Assembly (NCBI RefSeq): GCF_016518545.1
Contig: NZ_JACVTO010000015.1
Location: 1-64,000 of the forward strand
Source of the DNA: Pseudomonas sp. S30
GTDB taxonomy: Bacteria > Pseudomonadota > Gammaproteobacteria > Pseudomonadales > Pseudomonadaceae
Length of the DNA stretch: 64,000 nucleotides
Direction of reading: 5' to 3'
A model generated the notes under the pieces. It saw only the letters and a list, made by a program, of their open reading frames with translations. It did not search any database and was not told the origin of the DNA. How positions within the stretch are numbered: position 1 is the first letter of the stretch; each line of letters starts with the position of its first letter. Made by a program: the position numbers and the translations under genes. Positions 1 through 9,392 of the stretch are shown in pieces.

Positions 1-236
1 TTTAAACCATCGAGTCGCAGCCGACTGAATCGCACTCGCCAACGCGAGACCTCGTGCACGCCAATGCCGAGCCTGTGGGCGATCGACGTACCTGACTCTC
101 CATCTGCGCACGCCAAGATGATTTCGGCGCGAATGCGGGATTCAGCAGGGCCTTTACGCTGTCGGGAGCGACGAAGCAATTCGGGGTTTTCTTCGTCGCT
201 CAGTTCAATCGGGGCAGCAGGTCGGCCGGTTTTCAT
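1..236 (-). pseudogene. IS630-type transposase, N-terminal part (cut by window edge)
   Basis: Reading the minus strand from an ATG at 236 gives 78 residues starting MKTGRPAAPIELSDEE, then a helix-turn-helix with the phrase SIAHRLGIGVHEVSRWRVRF. This is the DNA-binding N-terminus of IS630-type transposases. The frame is open to the window edge, so whether the DDE catalytic part exists is unknown. It marks the left flank of the accessory island. The family call rests on the HTH and the basic GRP start, and I am moderately sure. Confidence 0.6.
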
Positions 237-340
237 ATCGTTGCTCCAGAGCATTTCTGATGCTGAAAGCCTAGACCAAAATATGAGTATTACTTGCGAA
301 ACACCACACTAGCCAGTGACATTGGCTACGCCCAACACTG

Positions 341-538
341 GTGGACGAACTCAGCATTCCATTGAGCCAACGCGGTCTCTCGCGTAAACGCTGCAAATGG
401 TTGCTTGCCGACAAGAGCTATGACGCAGTTGCGCTTAGCCTCAACTGCGAGCAACGTCGAATGCAGCGTGTCATTCCGCTGCGCTCAATGAACCGCAAGC
501 CCAAGCCCGATCTGCCTCGTCTGTTTGATCAGCCATAG
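341..538 (+). pseudogene. IS5-type transposase fragment
   Basis: This 65-residue frame contains LLADKSYDAVAL followed by RRMQRVIPLRSMNRKP. That is the second catalytic Asp region (ADKGYD) and the following VIPP..NRK stretch of IS5/IS427-group DDE transposases. Everything upstream of that Asp and the C-terminal Glu region are missing, so it is an inactive relic. It lies between the IS630 piece and the defence operon, which supports repeated IS traffic at this end. Confidence 0.6.
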
Positions 539-630
539 GCCGTCAGTCTTCGCGAGAGGAGCGACTTTTTACGGTATCTGGGCATTTCTATCGGATTTGG
601 CTTCTTACCTTCGTAGCTATGGTGAATGTG

Positions 631-660
631 TAGACTTTTCAAAAAAAAAGATATCATAAT
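631..660 (+). promoter_or_regulatory. possible promoter of the dtcABC operon
   Basis: The AT-rich stretch 60-90 bases before the dtcA ATG ends in CATAAT (655-660). A TAGACT hexamer (631-636) lies 18 bases before it. The A-tract between them would suit a curved sigma-70 promoter. No strong Shine-Dalgarno is visible before the ATG at 720 (only TTAGAG). This is a pattern match only. Confidence 0.25.
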
Positions 661-719
661 GCCATGATCCGGGAGCGTTAAGCCCTCCCTCCGCGATAGC
701 CCGAATTTAGAGTTCCACG

Positions 720-3700
720 ATGAGTAAGAGAAAAAAAACAAGCCTTAAAAAAAATGATGGGCCAAGGTCTATTACGGAAATGTTTAAGCGTGCTTACGGA
801 GAGAGTGAGCGTGACGTAGTCAAGAGAACGCTTCGTATGGTTCGTGCTCTTGATAAAAAAAGAAACTGGGGTAAGTTGATGGAAATATCAGCTAATCCCT
901 TTTTGCCTAAAATGCTTGTTCCGATATATTCCTGTGATACACCCTATAAGATATATGGCGTACAGGGCTGGATTTCGGAGGAAGGTTACACATACTGGCT
1001 GATTGGATTGCTTAAAGCTAATCATAGACGTATTAAGAACTTTAATTGTTGCAGACTTCAGTTTAATAAGTCGCTGTTGAGAGGAGATACAGATGCAGCG
1101 ATCGCTTCGCTTGATGAAATAGATAGAATTAGTTTTAGTTGGTGGAGCATTGAAAGTCGAGTAAATCTTGAGAAAGAGCTCATAGGTAATGATACCAAGG
1201 AGCAAATCAATGAGTTGCTCAAGAAATTCAGTAGAGACGGTGTTGATTCGCGTATAATTGACCTTCTGGTTTTGTCTGAAAGTACATCTGTTCAGTTTTT
1301 TATAGATTCTATTAAAAGTAAGCTGAAAGAATATCGCGGATCCGATCTAAAGCATGCGATCTCTATCGGTGCGTGTTTGTCGACTTTGAGTTTGCCACTA
1401 TCCGAAGATCCGGAGCGCCGTCTAATTTTTGAAGATTTGATGGCGTATAGAAACGAGTCTCTGCTTGATCAGTATGTTCTGTTAAAGGCGGTTGTCTCTG
1501 ATATTGTCTCGCAGTCAAGGCCGCTAAACTCAGGGGTAACGAGCTTGCTGAAAGAGCTAGCTTTGCTTATTGATGATGCTGAGTTGTACAACCTTCTGTG
1601 GAATGAGAATGATGAAAATGTCAGCGATTTCGTTCAGTCAGTAGTATCTGACTATACTTACGGGCACTACAATAGAGTGGTAAGTGCGATTGACGAAAAG
1701 CTGCAGAGTGATGCCACCCAAGTGTTCGGGTTGATAGAGGTTTATGCTCGGGCCTCAATTTATTGTGGTGCCATGAATTGTGGTGGGACCTTTTTCAATA
1801 AGCTAGCCATGGAGTTTAAAGAGGTTTTGCTTGTTTCATCCGACAGTCGCGTTAGAATCGAATATCTTAAGAAGATTGTCGTGAAGTTCTCAAGCGAAAT
1901 GTGGGCTAAATCCTTGATGTTCCACTTGCTGTCAATTATTGATGAGCAAACAAGTACTGACGCGGTAGAGCTGGCAAGGGCTCAAACAAAATGTTTAGGA
2001 GCCCTTAATACGCCCAAAGCCAAATGGAAAGATTTTTCACTGAGGCCAGTTAAAAATGGTGAGGTGGGAGGTATTCCAACGCAGCGGCTCGTTAGGTACA
2101 CGCCGGGGTTGGTGGGCCCTGTTTCCGATAGAGAAATATTTCCGATTTTGTCAGATTATCTTAAGTTTCAGGCCAAGAACCACCTAGAACATGGTGAAGT
2201 AATCGAAGCAGTCAGGTTTTCAGTGTCCGAATATTATTCGAACCGAATGTCGGTTATCCACTTGCCTATACGAAGGCTAGTTGAGGCTGTTCTCAAAATC
2301 CAAAATCGTAATATAGAGTGCTGGGTTCTGATGCTCATAATGCTCGATATTTATGGTAGAGAAATAGGTGGTGCATACGACGAGGTAAAGGTTGAGCTGT
2401 TTGAAGAGTTCTTATTGGCTCATCATACTCATCGACCATCAGAGTTGTTTGGCGAAAACGACATAAGTGATAACGAGTTTTATTTTCTTCGATATATATG
2501 CTTGCCGGCCATGCTTGATAATTTGATTGACTATGAAAGTCATGATGAGGTCATTCATGAGCGGGTGGTTATACTGGATCGACTTATTGCTTTGCGTTCT
2601 GATGACGACTTAAGTAAAGAAAAGGATAAAGTAGTCGAGACAATTTTTGCGGATAAGCTAAGAGCGAAGATCGAGTCAGGTAAGCTTTTCGTAGACGTTC
2701 AAGCGTTAGAGTCCCACAAAAGCCATGTGTATCAGGCGCTGTTTGAACAGGCTAAGAGCGTCAAGGGATCCTCTATCGGATTACTAGACGGTGGCAGTGC
2801 ATCTGATGGTAATAGTGCTCTCGACTATTATGAGCTGTCTACGGGGGCAGTTGCTTCAGATAAAAGAACAGGTGTGTTGCATAAAATATTTTTGCAAGCG
2901 GTAAATGATTTCGCACTTAATGATAATTATGGGCTCGATAAGTACCTCAGTGCTGAGGTTAGACATACGGTATTTGTTACGCAGTTGAGGTCGTGCTTTG
3001 AGCGCTCGAAACTAGTAACAGTACAAAAAGATGAGGGTTATGAATCAAATGTTTACTGGCATGGAGTTTATAACTACGTAAATCCAAGCATCTTGGATGA
3101 AATTGATGGTTATCTTCGAAAGTTTTCAGAGGTAGTTGATTTAATATTGAAATCCGTTAATAACCAGTTCAGGGTTGCAGTTAGCTCAAAGCATGATGGG
3201 TATATCTTTGACTTTAAGAGTTATTCAGTTCGCCTTGTTCAGGTCTCTGATATAATTAGCGAGAGTGATAAGTTTGAACAGTTCTTCAGGGGATTGATAG
3301 ATTTGATGTGGCATATTGCTGCCGAGGGGGCGCAGGATGCTCAAAATTTAGTTGGTGGCCGTATGAAGTTTCAGATCGAGATAGCTATCAGGCAATTAGA
3401 AAGCGACATCATAAAGGCGAAAGGAGACGTCGCAATGCTTGATTTGATGCAGGAGATAAAAAATGCCACATCAAGTTTTAATAAAGAAGTCGAAGTAGTG
3501 CTTAACTGGTTCAGATTCGTAGGTGCAAACGATCTGGACAGCGTTGAGAAACTGGGAGTAGTTGTAGAGGCTTCCATTGCTTCTTTTAACTCAATCTATG
3601 GCCATAAAAATAAAGAAATTTCGTATAATCAAGTAAGAAGTGACTTGGTTCTGACGTACAGGGAGTCTAGGGCTCTTTTTATTAGTCTTTTTACGCTTTT

Positions 3701-4022
3701 GGAGAACGCATTCAGATATGGGGCTGAAGAAGAGGTTGTGCTTTTAAGGCATAATAGCGATGATCTAATGGATTATATATCGGTAAGCAATAAATATGAT
3801 CGCTGCATGTTAGGTGATCCTGCTGAGTTTGTTCGCATTCAAAAGAGCAAGTGGTATGATGCCAGCCTTAAGCTTAGTCGAGAGGAAGGCGGGAGCGGCT
3901 TATTTAAAGTCAACAATTTTTTGACTAACTCTTCTAGAGGCTTTGCTTTTGATATAACGGTTGAAAAAGAATTTAAAGCGACCATAGGGATGCGTCATGA
4001 AGATTTTAATAATAGAAGATAA
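720..4022 (+). CDS. dtcA: Detocs-type sensor histidine kinase (DtcA-like)
   Basis: This 1100-residue protein has no signal peptide or transmembrane segment, so it should sense a cytoplasmic cue. Roughly residues 1-840 are helical and unlike any common sensor domain. The C-terminus is a histidine-kinase ATPase: N box LLENAFRYG around Asn996 and a glycine-rich lid GGSGL at 1057-1061. A classical H-box (HExxxP) is not visible; His865 in MWHIAAEG is the best phosphoacceptor candidate. The gene overlaps the next by 26 bases, and two receiver proteins follow. In published Detocs systems such a kinase senses infection and passes phosphate to DtcB and DtcC. The naming rests on this three-gene architecture. 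Base composition is clearly more AT-rich than the rest of the window, which suggests transfer. Confidence 0.75.
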   Translation: MSKRKKTSLKKNDGPRSITEMFKRAYGESERDVVKRTLRMVRALDKKRNWGKLMEISANPFLPKMLVPIYSCDTPYKIYGVQGWISEEGYTYWLIGLLKANHRRIKNFNCCRLQFNKSLLRGDTDAAIASLDEIDRISFSWWSIESRVNLEKELIGNDTKEQINELLKKFSRDGVDSRIIDLLVLSESTSVQFFIDSIKSKLKEYRGSDLKHAISIGACLSTLSLPLSEDPERRLIFEDLMAYRNESLLDQYVLLKAVVSDIVSQSRPLNSGVTSLLKELALLIDDAELYNLLWNENDENVSDFVQSVVSDYTYGHYNRVVSAIDEKLQSDATQVFGLIEVYARASIYCGAMNCGGTFFNKLAMEFKEVLLVSSDSRVRIEYLKKIVVKFSSEMWAKSLMFHLLSIIDEQTSTDAVELARAQTKCLGALNTPKAKWKDFSLRPVKNGEVGGIPTQRLVRYTPGLVGPVSDREIFPILSDYLKFQAKNHLEHGEVIEAVRFSVSEYYSNRMSVIHLPIRRLVEAVLKIQNRNIECWVLMLIMLDIYGREIGGAYDEVKVELFEEFLLAHHTHRPSELFGENDISDNEFYFLRYICLPAMLDNLIDYESHDEVIHERVVILDRLIALRSDDDLSKEKDKVVETIFADKLRAKIESGKLFVDVQALESHKSHVYQALFEQAKSVKGSSIGLLDGGSASDGNSALDYYELSTGAVASDKRTGVLHKIFLQAVNDFALNDNYGLDKYLSAEVRHTVFVTQLRSCFERSKLVTVQKDEGYESNVYWHGVYNYVNPSILDEIDGYLRKFSEVVDLILKSVNNQFRVAVSSKHDGYIFDFKSYSVRLVQVSDIISESDKFEQFFRGLIDLMWHIAAEGAQDAQNLVGGRMKFQIEIAIRQLESDIIKAKGDVAMLDLMQEIKNATSSFNKEVEVVLNWFRFVGANDLDSVEKLGVVVEASIASFNSIYGHKNKEISYNQVRSDLVLTYRESRALFISLFTLLENAFRYGAEEEVVLLRHNSDDLMDYISVSNKYDRCMLGDPAEFVRIQKSKWYDASLKLSREEGGSGLFKVNNFLTNSSRGFAFDITVEKEFKATIGMRHEDFNNRR

Positions 4023-4440
4023 TATATTTAAGCGTGAAAAAATTATTAATTTTTTAGACGAGCATTTTGATTTTGAAGTTGAGGCGGCGGCCTCTTATAA
4101 TTCGGGATTGAGCCTTGCTATGAAAGGAGGATATGAATTTATTGTCCTGGATATGAGTATGCCCACTTTTGATCGAAGTGATACAGCTCAAGGTGGCCGT
4201 TTCAGGACTGTTGCTGGAAAGGAGATTGCTCTAAAGCTCAAACGGTTGAACAAACTGGTGCCTTTTGTTGTGGTTACAGGATACTCAGATTTTAGCGTGG
4301 ACTCCAAAAGTTTGAGTATTGAACAAATTGATGATCTTCTTTCGGCGGTTGGCGATATGTATAAAGGGTACGTAAAGTTTGATTCGTCGAACTCGGTGTG
4401 GAAAGATCAACTGCTTGAGGTGGTAGTGAAGCTAAAATGA
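3997..4440 (+). CDS. dtcB: stand-alone receiver protein (DtcB-like phosphate sink)
   Basis: A 147-residue single receiver domain with no output domain. The acidic pair is Glu7-Asp8, the phosphoacceptor is Asp52 in VLDMSMP, and the conserved Thr lies in VVVTGYS, with a YVKF Lys region near the end. It starts inside the 3' end of the kinase gene and overlaps the next gene by four bases (ATGA), so all three are translationally coupled. In Detocs, the free receiver is reported to drain phosphate from the kinase and prevent effector activation without infection. That role here is inferred from family and position. Confidence 0.75.
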   Translation: MKILIIEDNIFKREKIINFLDEHFDFEVEAAASYNSGLSLAMKGGYEFIVLDMSMPTFDRSDTAQGGRFRTVAGKEIALKLKRLNKLVPFVVVTGYSDFSVDSKSLSIEQIDDLLSAVGDMYKGYVKFDSSNSVWKDQLLEVVVKLK

Positions 4441-5621
4441 TTAAAATTTTGATTGTGGATGACTCGGAGGAGCGGGCTTCGATCGTCAAGAAAGCGTTGA
4501 GTGAATCTCCGCATTCGTCCCTCATGACTTTGGACTGGTGCACTTCAGCTGACCAGGCTCGGGGAAAACTCCGTGAGTATTATGATCTGTTGATTTTAGA
4601 TGTGTTAATACCTAAGAAACTGGGTGGTGTACCTCAGGCATTACATAGCATTCGGCTGCTATCTGAAATTTGTTCAGTAGACGAAAAATACGTCCGCCCA
4701 GGGCTGATAATCGGCCTTACGGCCGACGTAGCTGAGTTAAGTGTTTACAAAGAAGAATTTCTCAGTAGTGCCTCGGTTGTACTTGATGGCAGCCTGAGTA
4801 AGCGAGATTGGCTAGATAGCCTGCTCAAGCAGGTGGATGCTCTGGTAGGTGCTCGTATTAAACTTTCAAAAAGAGAAGAGGGAAAACTTCTAGTTACAAT
4901 TCATGGGATTAGAACGTATGGGCACTGGCAGTCTGGCCTGCAACAGCGGGTTAACGAATACTCCAGTGACTTCAAAGGTCGTGACGTAAAGTATGGCTAT
5001 TTCGATATATTTTCTTTCTGCGTTCCAATTCTGCGAAAAAGAAAAATCAGAAATATATCAAGTGACGTTGTGCGAATTTTAGATCAAGCCGGCGATAAAG
5101 ATGTATACATTGTTGCGCATAGTTTTGGTACTTTAGTAGTAGCTTCTGCTTTAAAAGACGCCTCACTGAAGAAGAAGATTAAGCGCATAATTTTGTGCGG
5201 TAGTCCATTGCGGTCTGACACGGATATTGATTCTCTCCTCCAATGCAGTGAGTCGGTAGTTAACGACTGTGGAGTCAGAGATGGTATTTTGGTCCTAGCT
5301 AAAATGCTAGTTCTTGGTTTGGGAGACTCAGGGCGCACGGGTTTTTATCGCGTACAAGACGAATTTTTTATTAATCGTTTTTTCAAAGGTGGGCACTCAA
5401 TGTATTTTAACTCATATGAGAATGAGCCTTTTTTCGAAAAATTCTGGCTTCCAATGATCGTAAGTGATGCCGCGCCACAGCAATATGATTGCCGGAAAAA
5501 CTATATTGGTGAAGATCTTTTGGATATAGTTGTTAAGGCTTTTGATAAGATTAAGCCGTATGCCTACGTAACCGGTGCGGGTTTTGCGATTTTCAAGTCA
5601 TTCACTACGTTTTTTGTGTAA
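4437..5621 (+). CDS. dtcC: receiver fused to alpha/beta hydrolase effector (DtcC-like)
   Basis: A 394-residue two-domain protein. Residues 1-135 are a receiver (Asp8-Asp9 acidic pair, phosphoacceptor Asp55 in LILDVLIP). From about residue 150 an alpha/beta hydrolase begins with an LVTIHGIRTYG strand-loop, then a nucleophile elbow AHSFG with Ser229. His320 in GGHSMYF is the likely catalytic His. The last 20 residues are hydrophobic (AYVTGAGFAIF...FFV) and could anchor it in membrane. Standard Detocs effectors carry a PNP-family ATP nucleosidase; variants with other effector domains, including hydrolases, are known. Phosphorylation of the receiver should switch on the hydrolase, whose substrate (lipid, ester or other) cannot be told from the sequence. 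It is the last gene of the operon. Confidence 0.75.
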   Translation: MIKILIVDDSEERASIVKKALSESPHSSLMTLDWCTSADQARGKLREYYDLLILDVLIPKKLGGVPQALHSIRLLSEICSVDEKYVRPGLIIGLTADVAELSVYKEEFLSSASVVLDGSLSKRDWLDSLLKQVDALVGARIKLSKREEGKLLVTIHGIRTYGHWQSGLQQRVNEYSSDFKGRDVKYGYFDIFSFCVPILRKRKIRNISSDVVRILDQAGDKDVYIVAHSFGTLVVASALKDASLKKKIKRIILCGSPLRSDTDIDSLLQCSESVVNDCGVRDGILVLAKMLVLGLGDSGRTGFYRVQDEFFINRFFKGGHSMYFNSYENEPFFEKFWLPMIVSDAAPQQYDCRKNYIGEDLLDIVVKAFDKIKPYAYVTGAGFAIFKSFTTFFV

Positions 5622-5930
5622 GTCAAGCGACTTTAACATGTGGAGGATGTCTTGGTAGCCAGCTCACGTTGAGTAGAGAGGGATATTTGAGACCTGGGTC
5701 GTTGAATGGAGATCGGAGATACCGCAGAGAAGGAGTATCGCAAGCGGTACCGATAGTGAGCGCACTCGCAGTGCCATGCTGCGATGCGCACAGCACAACC
5801 TTGTTTATGCAGCAGACGGGCTCGGGTGGAGCGCTTGTGATCAATTGCATTACGTTTATGCCAATGCTTAGGTGTACGGTCCCGGAATGAGATAGTGCGG
5901 ATTGATAGTGAATCGCTCTGGATTTTTCGT
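5622..5930. other. 309-base stretch without a recognisable gene
   Basis: This lies between the end of dtcC and the IS481 relic. Short open frames exist on both strands but none resembles a known protein, has a convincing ribosome site or spans the stretch. I see no clear factor-independent terminator for the dtc operon here. It may be the outer part of the IS481 element or flanking debris. Confidence 0.4.
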
Positions 5931-6650
5931 TCAGGCCTCACAGATCACTTTGAAGGGAGTGCGCCATCTCAAGGCCTTGAGGTGCCTGGCGAAGTTGTAA
6001 GCCATTACGAAGGTCAGCATGTGCGCTTTTAGGGCACCGAAGTCGGGATAGTGGAAGGCTTTGATCGTGGCGTCTTTGATCGTCCGGTTCATGCGCTAGA
6101 CCTGGCCGTTGGTCCACTGATGGTAGGCCTTGGTCAGACGATGTTTGATGCCGTGCTCGTGGCAGACGCGATTAAAAATGTGCCCACCAAACCTGTTCGT
6201 CGCGCCGTTGCGATACCGTGGCTGCTCGGTGAAGGCCACGCCGTTGTCAGTCAGGATGGTGTGGATCTTGTATGGAAACGCCTGCACAACCTGACGTAGA
6301 AACTCTGCGCCGTTGCACTTGGTGGCGGACTCGAAGAACGCGACGTGGGTGAACTTCGTTACGCGATCAATCGCCACGAACATGTGCTGCTTGCCGCTCT
6401 CAAGGCATAATTCCGAGCTATCGATGTGCAGATAGCCCATCTCTGTCTTGTCGAATTTACCGCGTTTGACTGCGGCTGCGCTCTTGGGTGCTTGGCTGAT
6501 CCCATGACGCACCAGGCAGCGATGGAAGGCGCTGCGGGTCAGTTGGGGAAAGTAATCAAGAATGGTTATGAGGCGTATGCTGAATATTCTGAGCCACGTA
6601 TGGGCGCTCTGCCGGCTTTTATCAACTGTGTGGGGTTCATGCGTGACCAC
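5931..6650 (-). pseudogene. IS481-family transposase, broken
   Basis: The minus strand encodes an rve-type DDE transposase: HIDSSELCLESGKQHMFVAIDR, then TILTDNGVAF, then HRLTKAYHQWTNGQV. At that point a TAG replaces the Glu codon of the usual NGQVERMNRTIKEAT, after which the same frame continues RMNRTIKDATIKAFHYP to the true end at 5931. The N-terminal helix-turn-helix region upstream of LTRSAFHRC is also missing or scrambled. The element is therefore dead by a nonsense change and 5' loss. An AAAGGCC/GGCCTTT inverted repeat at 6689-6725 lies beyond it and could act as a weak two-way terminator. Confidence 0.8.
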
Positions 6651-6925
6651 CGCGATGCGGTCTAAGCGCCCGCCCAGTGATGTGATGTAAAAAGGCCGCC
6701 CGAGCGTAAAGCAGAGGAGGCCTTTCTTTTACCGTCACAGTGATGAAAATCGCCCCGGGCTGGAATGCGCAGTGAATTTCCTGTCCCCGTAGCATGCGCA
6801 TGGCTTTGAGCCTAAGCGCAAACCGCCCCTCATCTTTTCACGCGAGAGGACAGGTCATCGACACTTCGTAAACTGCCTAGTATCTCATTTTGAACAACCT
6901 ACTAGCAAATGAGCAAGACCGCTGT

Positions 6926-9391
6926 TTAAACGGGCTTGAGGTTCATTTTTGCCTCAAAGATCAGCAGATCGCTCTCATTATTCTCGACCATCTTGTTGAC
7001 CAAACGTGGACTCACTTCGATCTCCCCGCTGAGTGACTTACGTATCGTTTCTGGGTATTTTTCCAGCATCAGATCCGCCAGGCCATGGCTGTAGCCATCC
7101 CGAATCAGCTTGATTTTGTTGTCATCCGCAGTGCCGTATTTGATGAGTTTGTAGAACCCAGGATCGAGTGCGCCCACGCCATTCAGCACTTCTACGAATC
7201 TGAAGATCTTGTTGTCGAAGAAATCGTCCTCGTCTTTGAGGCGGACAATTGCCAGGTTGATCCGCTCGGCATCATCCTTCTTGGAGATCCTGACCCAGCT
7301 TTCATGCTTGCTCTCAAGGTAGGTCGTGTCCCCCCAGCGGCCCACGAAGACGAAGTCATTGCCGTTGTTTTCCACCAGTTTCTTCCAATACCTCAGCGTC
7401 AAACGAATGGTCTGCTTCACGCTGTACTTGTTCAGCTTCCAGTCCAGCAGCATGGCGTAGAAATTACGTGCAGCTTTTTCCTTCAAACGAAGGAGGTCGC
7501 TGTACTCCCGACTCTCATCGAAGTGGTCAATAAAGGATCTCGCGATCGCAAGCATCAGCCGCTCAACTGTGTTGATCTGCCCCTTGGCCTCAATGCCTCG
7601 CTGGATCTTTGCATCGATGGCCGCTTCCTCCGAGAACACGTCAATTTCACTGACGCTGTTCGCAATGAGTAGTTTACCCACCGTTGTCTGAACGTACCTG
7701 CAGTCGTGATCACGCACCACGCCAGGGTGCAGGTTTTCCAGACGGGCAACTGCATCGTCGTACAGCTCAGACACCTTACCCTCAACGATGTTGGTGGCCT
7801 CAAGCAGGACGTTACTGACAGTGTCCTTGTCTTTCTTGGAGACGTTGACAGCCTTCTGGTAGTAGGAATTCAGATCCGCACGCTTGCTGGTGTAGCCATC
7901 CACGCCCAAGAGATAAATGCTGGATTCCAGCTTCTTCAGCGCAGCCTTTGCACCAGGCGCAAACACCTCACTGAAACGGTTGACTCGTCCCACCAGGTTC
8001 TTGAACTGGGAAGACGTCAGGTAGCTTCGCCCCTTGGTAAAGTCGAAGACGAACAGCCGCTCAATCGGCAAGTTTACCCCTTCAAGAAGGGTCGAATTGC
8101 AGACAAGGAACTTCATTTTCTTGGAGCTGCTGAAGAGGTTTTCCAGGTAAAGGCGAATGGTGTCAGGAATTGAACCGTGGTGGTACATAACCCCCTTACG
8201 CAGGCAATCGATCAGCTTGTAGCGCCGGTCAAAGATCTCCTCTAACTCCTCGCACGCTGTCTGAATAAGTGGGCACTTCACAGGCGGCAGTACTGCGGCC
8301 AGCTCGACCGCGAATGACTCAATGCTTTTCTTCTTATTCCCGTAGACGATATTTTTGGACAGTGCCTCACCCTTGATGAGCTCGAAGCAGTTGGCATACC
8401 TGCGATCAAGCTCCATCGAATCATTGAGGAAATGATCGTAGAGCGTGAGCTTGGACTCACCCCTCCCTGCTCTGAAATCCCGGATGTAAAAACGCTCAGA
8501 CTTGATGTACTCGTCGATTTTGAATCCGGTGGGGGTCATGTCCAAGAATCGCACCTTGATACTGAGTTCATCGCACAGGAACGGGGTTAGGAATTTGAAG
8601 GACGTATTGGCATTGCGAGCGCCGAGGATGCAGAGCATAGCCGCGAGCAACTCGCTCCTGCGGTCGCCCTGGAGCAGGTTATGCGCCTCGTCCACAAAGA
8701 CCATGTCGAACGTCAAACCGGCGTTCTCATTGAGAAGCCTATTGAGTCGCTCCTGGGTCAGCACAAAGGCTCTATTGTTCCGCTCAACTGAATACATTTC
8801 AGGGTGAGTAACCACCTTTCCCAGGCCTTCGATGTCTGCGTAGATCAAACGCTTCTTGGTCTGCGCCAAGAGTGCTTTCGACGGCACAAGGATCAGTACC
8901 CGCTTGTCCGGGTTGTCCCTCACTGACTGAATGATGAGCTCGGACTTCCCGTAGGAAGTCGGCGCGACCACAACGGAGGATTTCCGGTATTCCGATTGAA
9001 TAAACGTACGCAAAGCATCCTGCTGTTCAGTCAGCACAATGCCCTGGTCGCGGAAGGTGTCGACGTAGCTGCTCACGATGTTTCGGATGAATGATTCGCT
9101 GCGTGGATCATCTTGGGAGAATTGGCTGCTGATCACTGCCGAGACAGGGTGCAAGCCGCTGTTGAGCGCGACGTCATACAGTGCCTGATACTGTCCAGTC
9201 GCGTTGCCGTAAAACAGGATGATGCGGTAACCCAGACGCCGGATCTCGGGCCTCGTGTGATTCAAGAATACCACGGCTATGGCCAGAAGCTTGACGATCT
9301 CCGAATCTGCCAGCTTATCACCCTTGAGGAATTGGAAATACAAGCTTTTGAATTTCGTATTGGCCAGCTTCCTGATAGTCAACTCTTCCAT
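6926..9391 (-). CDS. hamB: Hachiman helicase HamB
   Basis: An 821-residue superfamily 2 helicase. Residues 1-120 are a helical N-terminal region. Walker A lies in APTSYGKS (Lys149), DEAH at 234-237, and a motif VI-like LVGRVNRF in the second RecA domain, followed by a long C-terminal region. The ATG follows the stop of the upstream nuclease gene by one base, so the two are co-translated. HamA plus HamB is the Hachiman anti-phage pair: HamB translocates on DNA and holds the HamA nuclease in check until DNA integrity is disturbed. The helicase assignment is certain; the Hachiman assignment rests on the partner gene and pair layout. Confidence 0.85.
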   Translation of the reverse strand: MEELTIRKLANTKFKSLYFQFLKGDKLADSEIVKLLAIAVVFLNHTRPEIRRLGYRIILFYGNATGQYQALYDVALNSGLHPVSAVISSQFSQDDPRSESFIRNIVSSYVDTFRDQGIVLTEQQDALRTFIQSEYRKSSVVVAPTSYGKSELIIQSVRDNPDKRVLILVPSKALLAQTKKRLIYADIEGLGKVVTHPEMYSVERNNRAFVLTQERLNRLLNENAGLTFDMVFVDEAHNLLQGDRRSELLAAMLCILGARNANTSFKFLTPFLCDELSIKVRFLDMTPTGFKIDEYIKSERFYIRDFRAGRGESKLTLYDHFLNDSMELDRRYANCFELIKGEALSKNIVYGNKKKSIESFAVELAAVLPPVKCPLIQTACEELEEIFDRRYKLIDCLRKGVMYHHGSIPDTIRLYLENLFSSSKKMKFLVCNSTLLEGVNLPIERLFVFDFTKGRSYLTSSQFKNLVGRVNRFSEVFAPGAKAALKKLESSIYLLGVDGYTSKRADLNSYYQKAVNVSKKDKDTVSNVLLEATNIVEGKVSELYDDAVARLENLHPGVVRDHDCRYVQTTVGKLLIANSVSEIDVFSEEAAIDAKIQRGIEAKGQINTVERLMLAIARSFIDHFDESREYSDLLRLKEKAARNFYAMLLDWKLNKYSVKQTIRLTLRYWKKLVENNGNDFVFVGRWGDTTYLESKHESWVRISKKDDAERINLAIVRLKDEDDFFDNKIFRFVEVLNGVGALDPGFYKLIKYGTADDNKIKLIRDGYSHGLADLMLEKYPETIRKSLSGEIEVSPRLVNKMVENNESDLLIFEAKMNLKPV

Positions 9392-9392
9392 G

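Noticed and set aside
5669..5890. 73-codon frame after dtcC
   Set aside because: No family resemblance or ribosome site, and several overlapping frames on the other strand are equally long.
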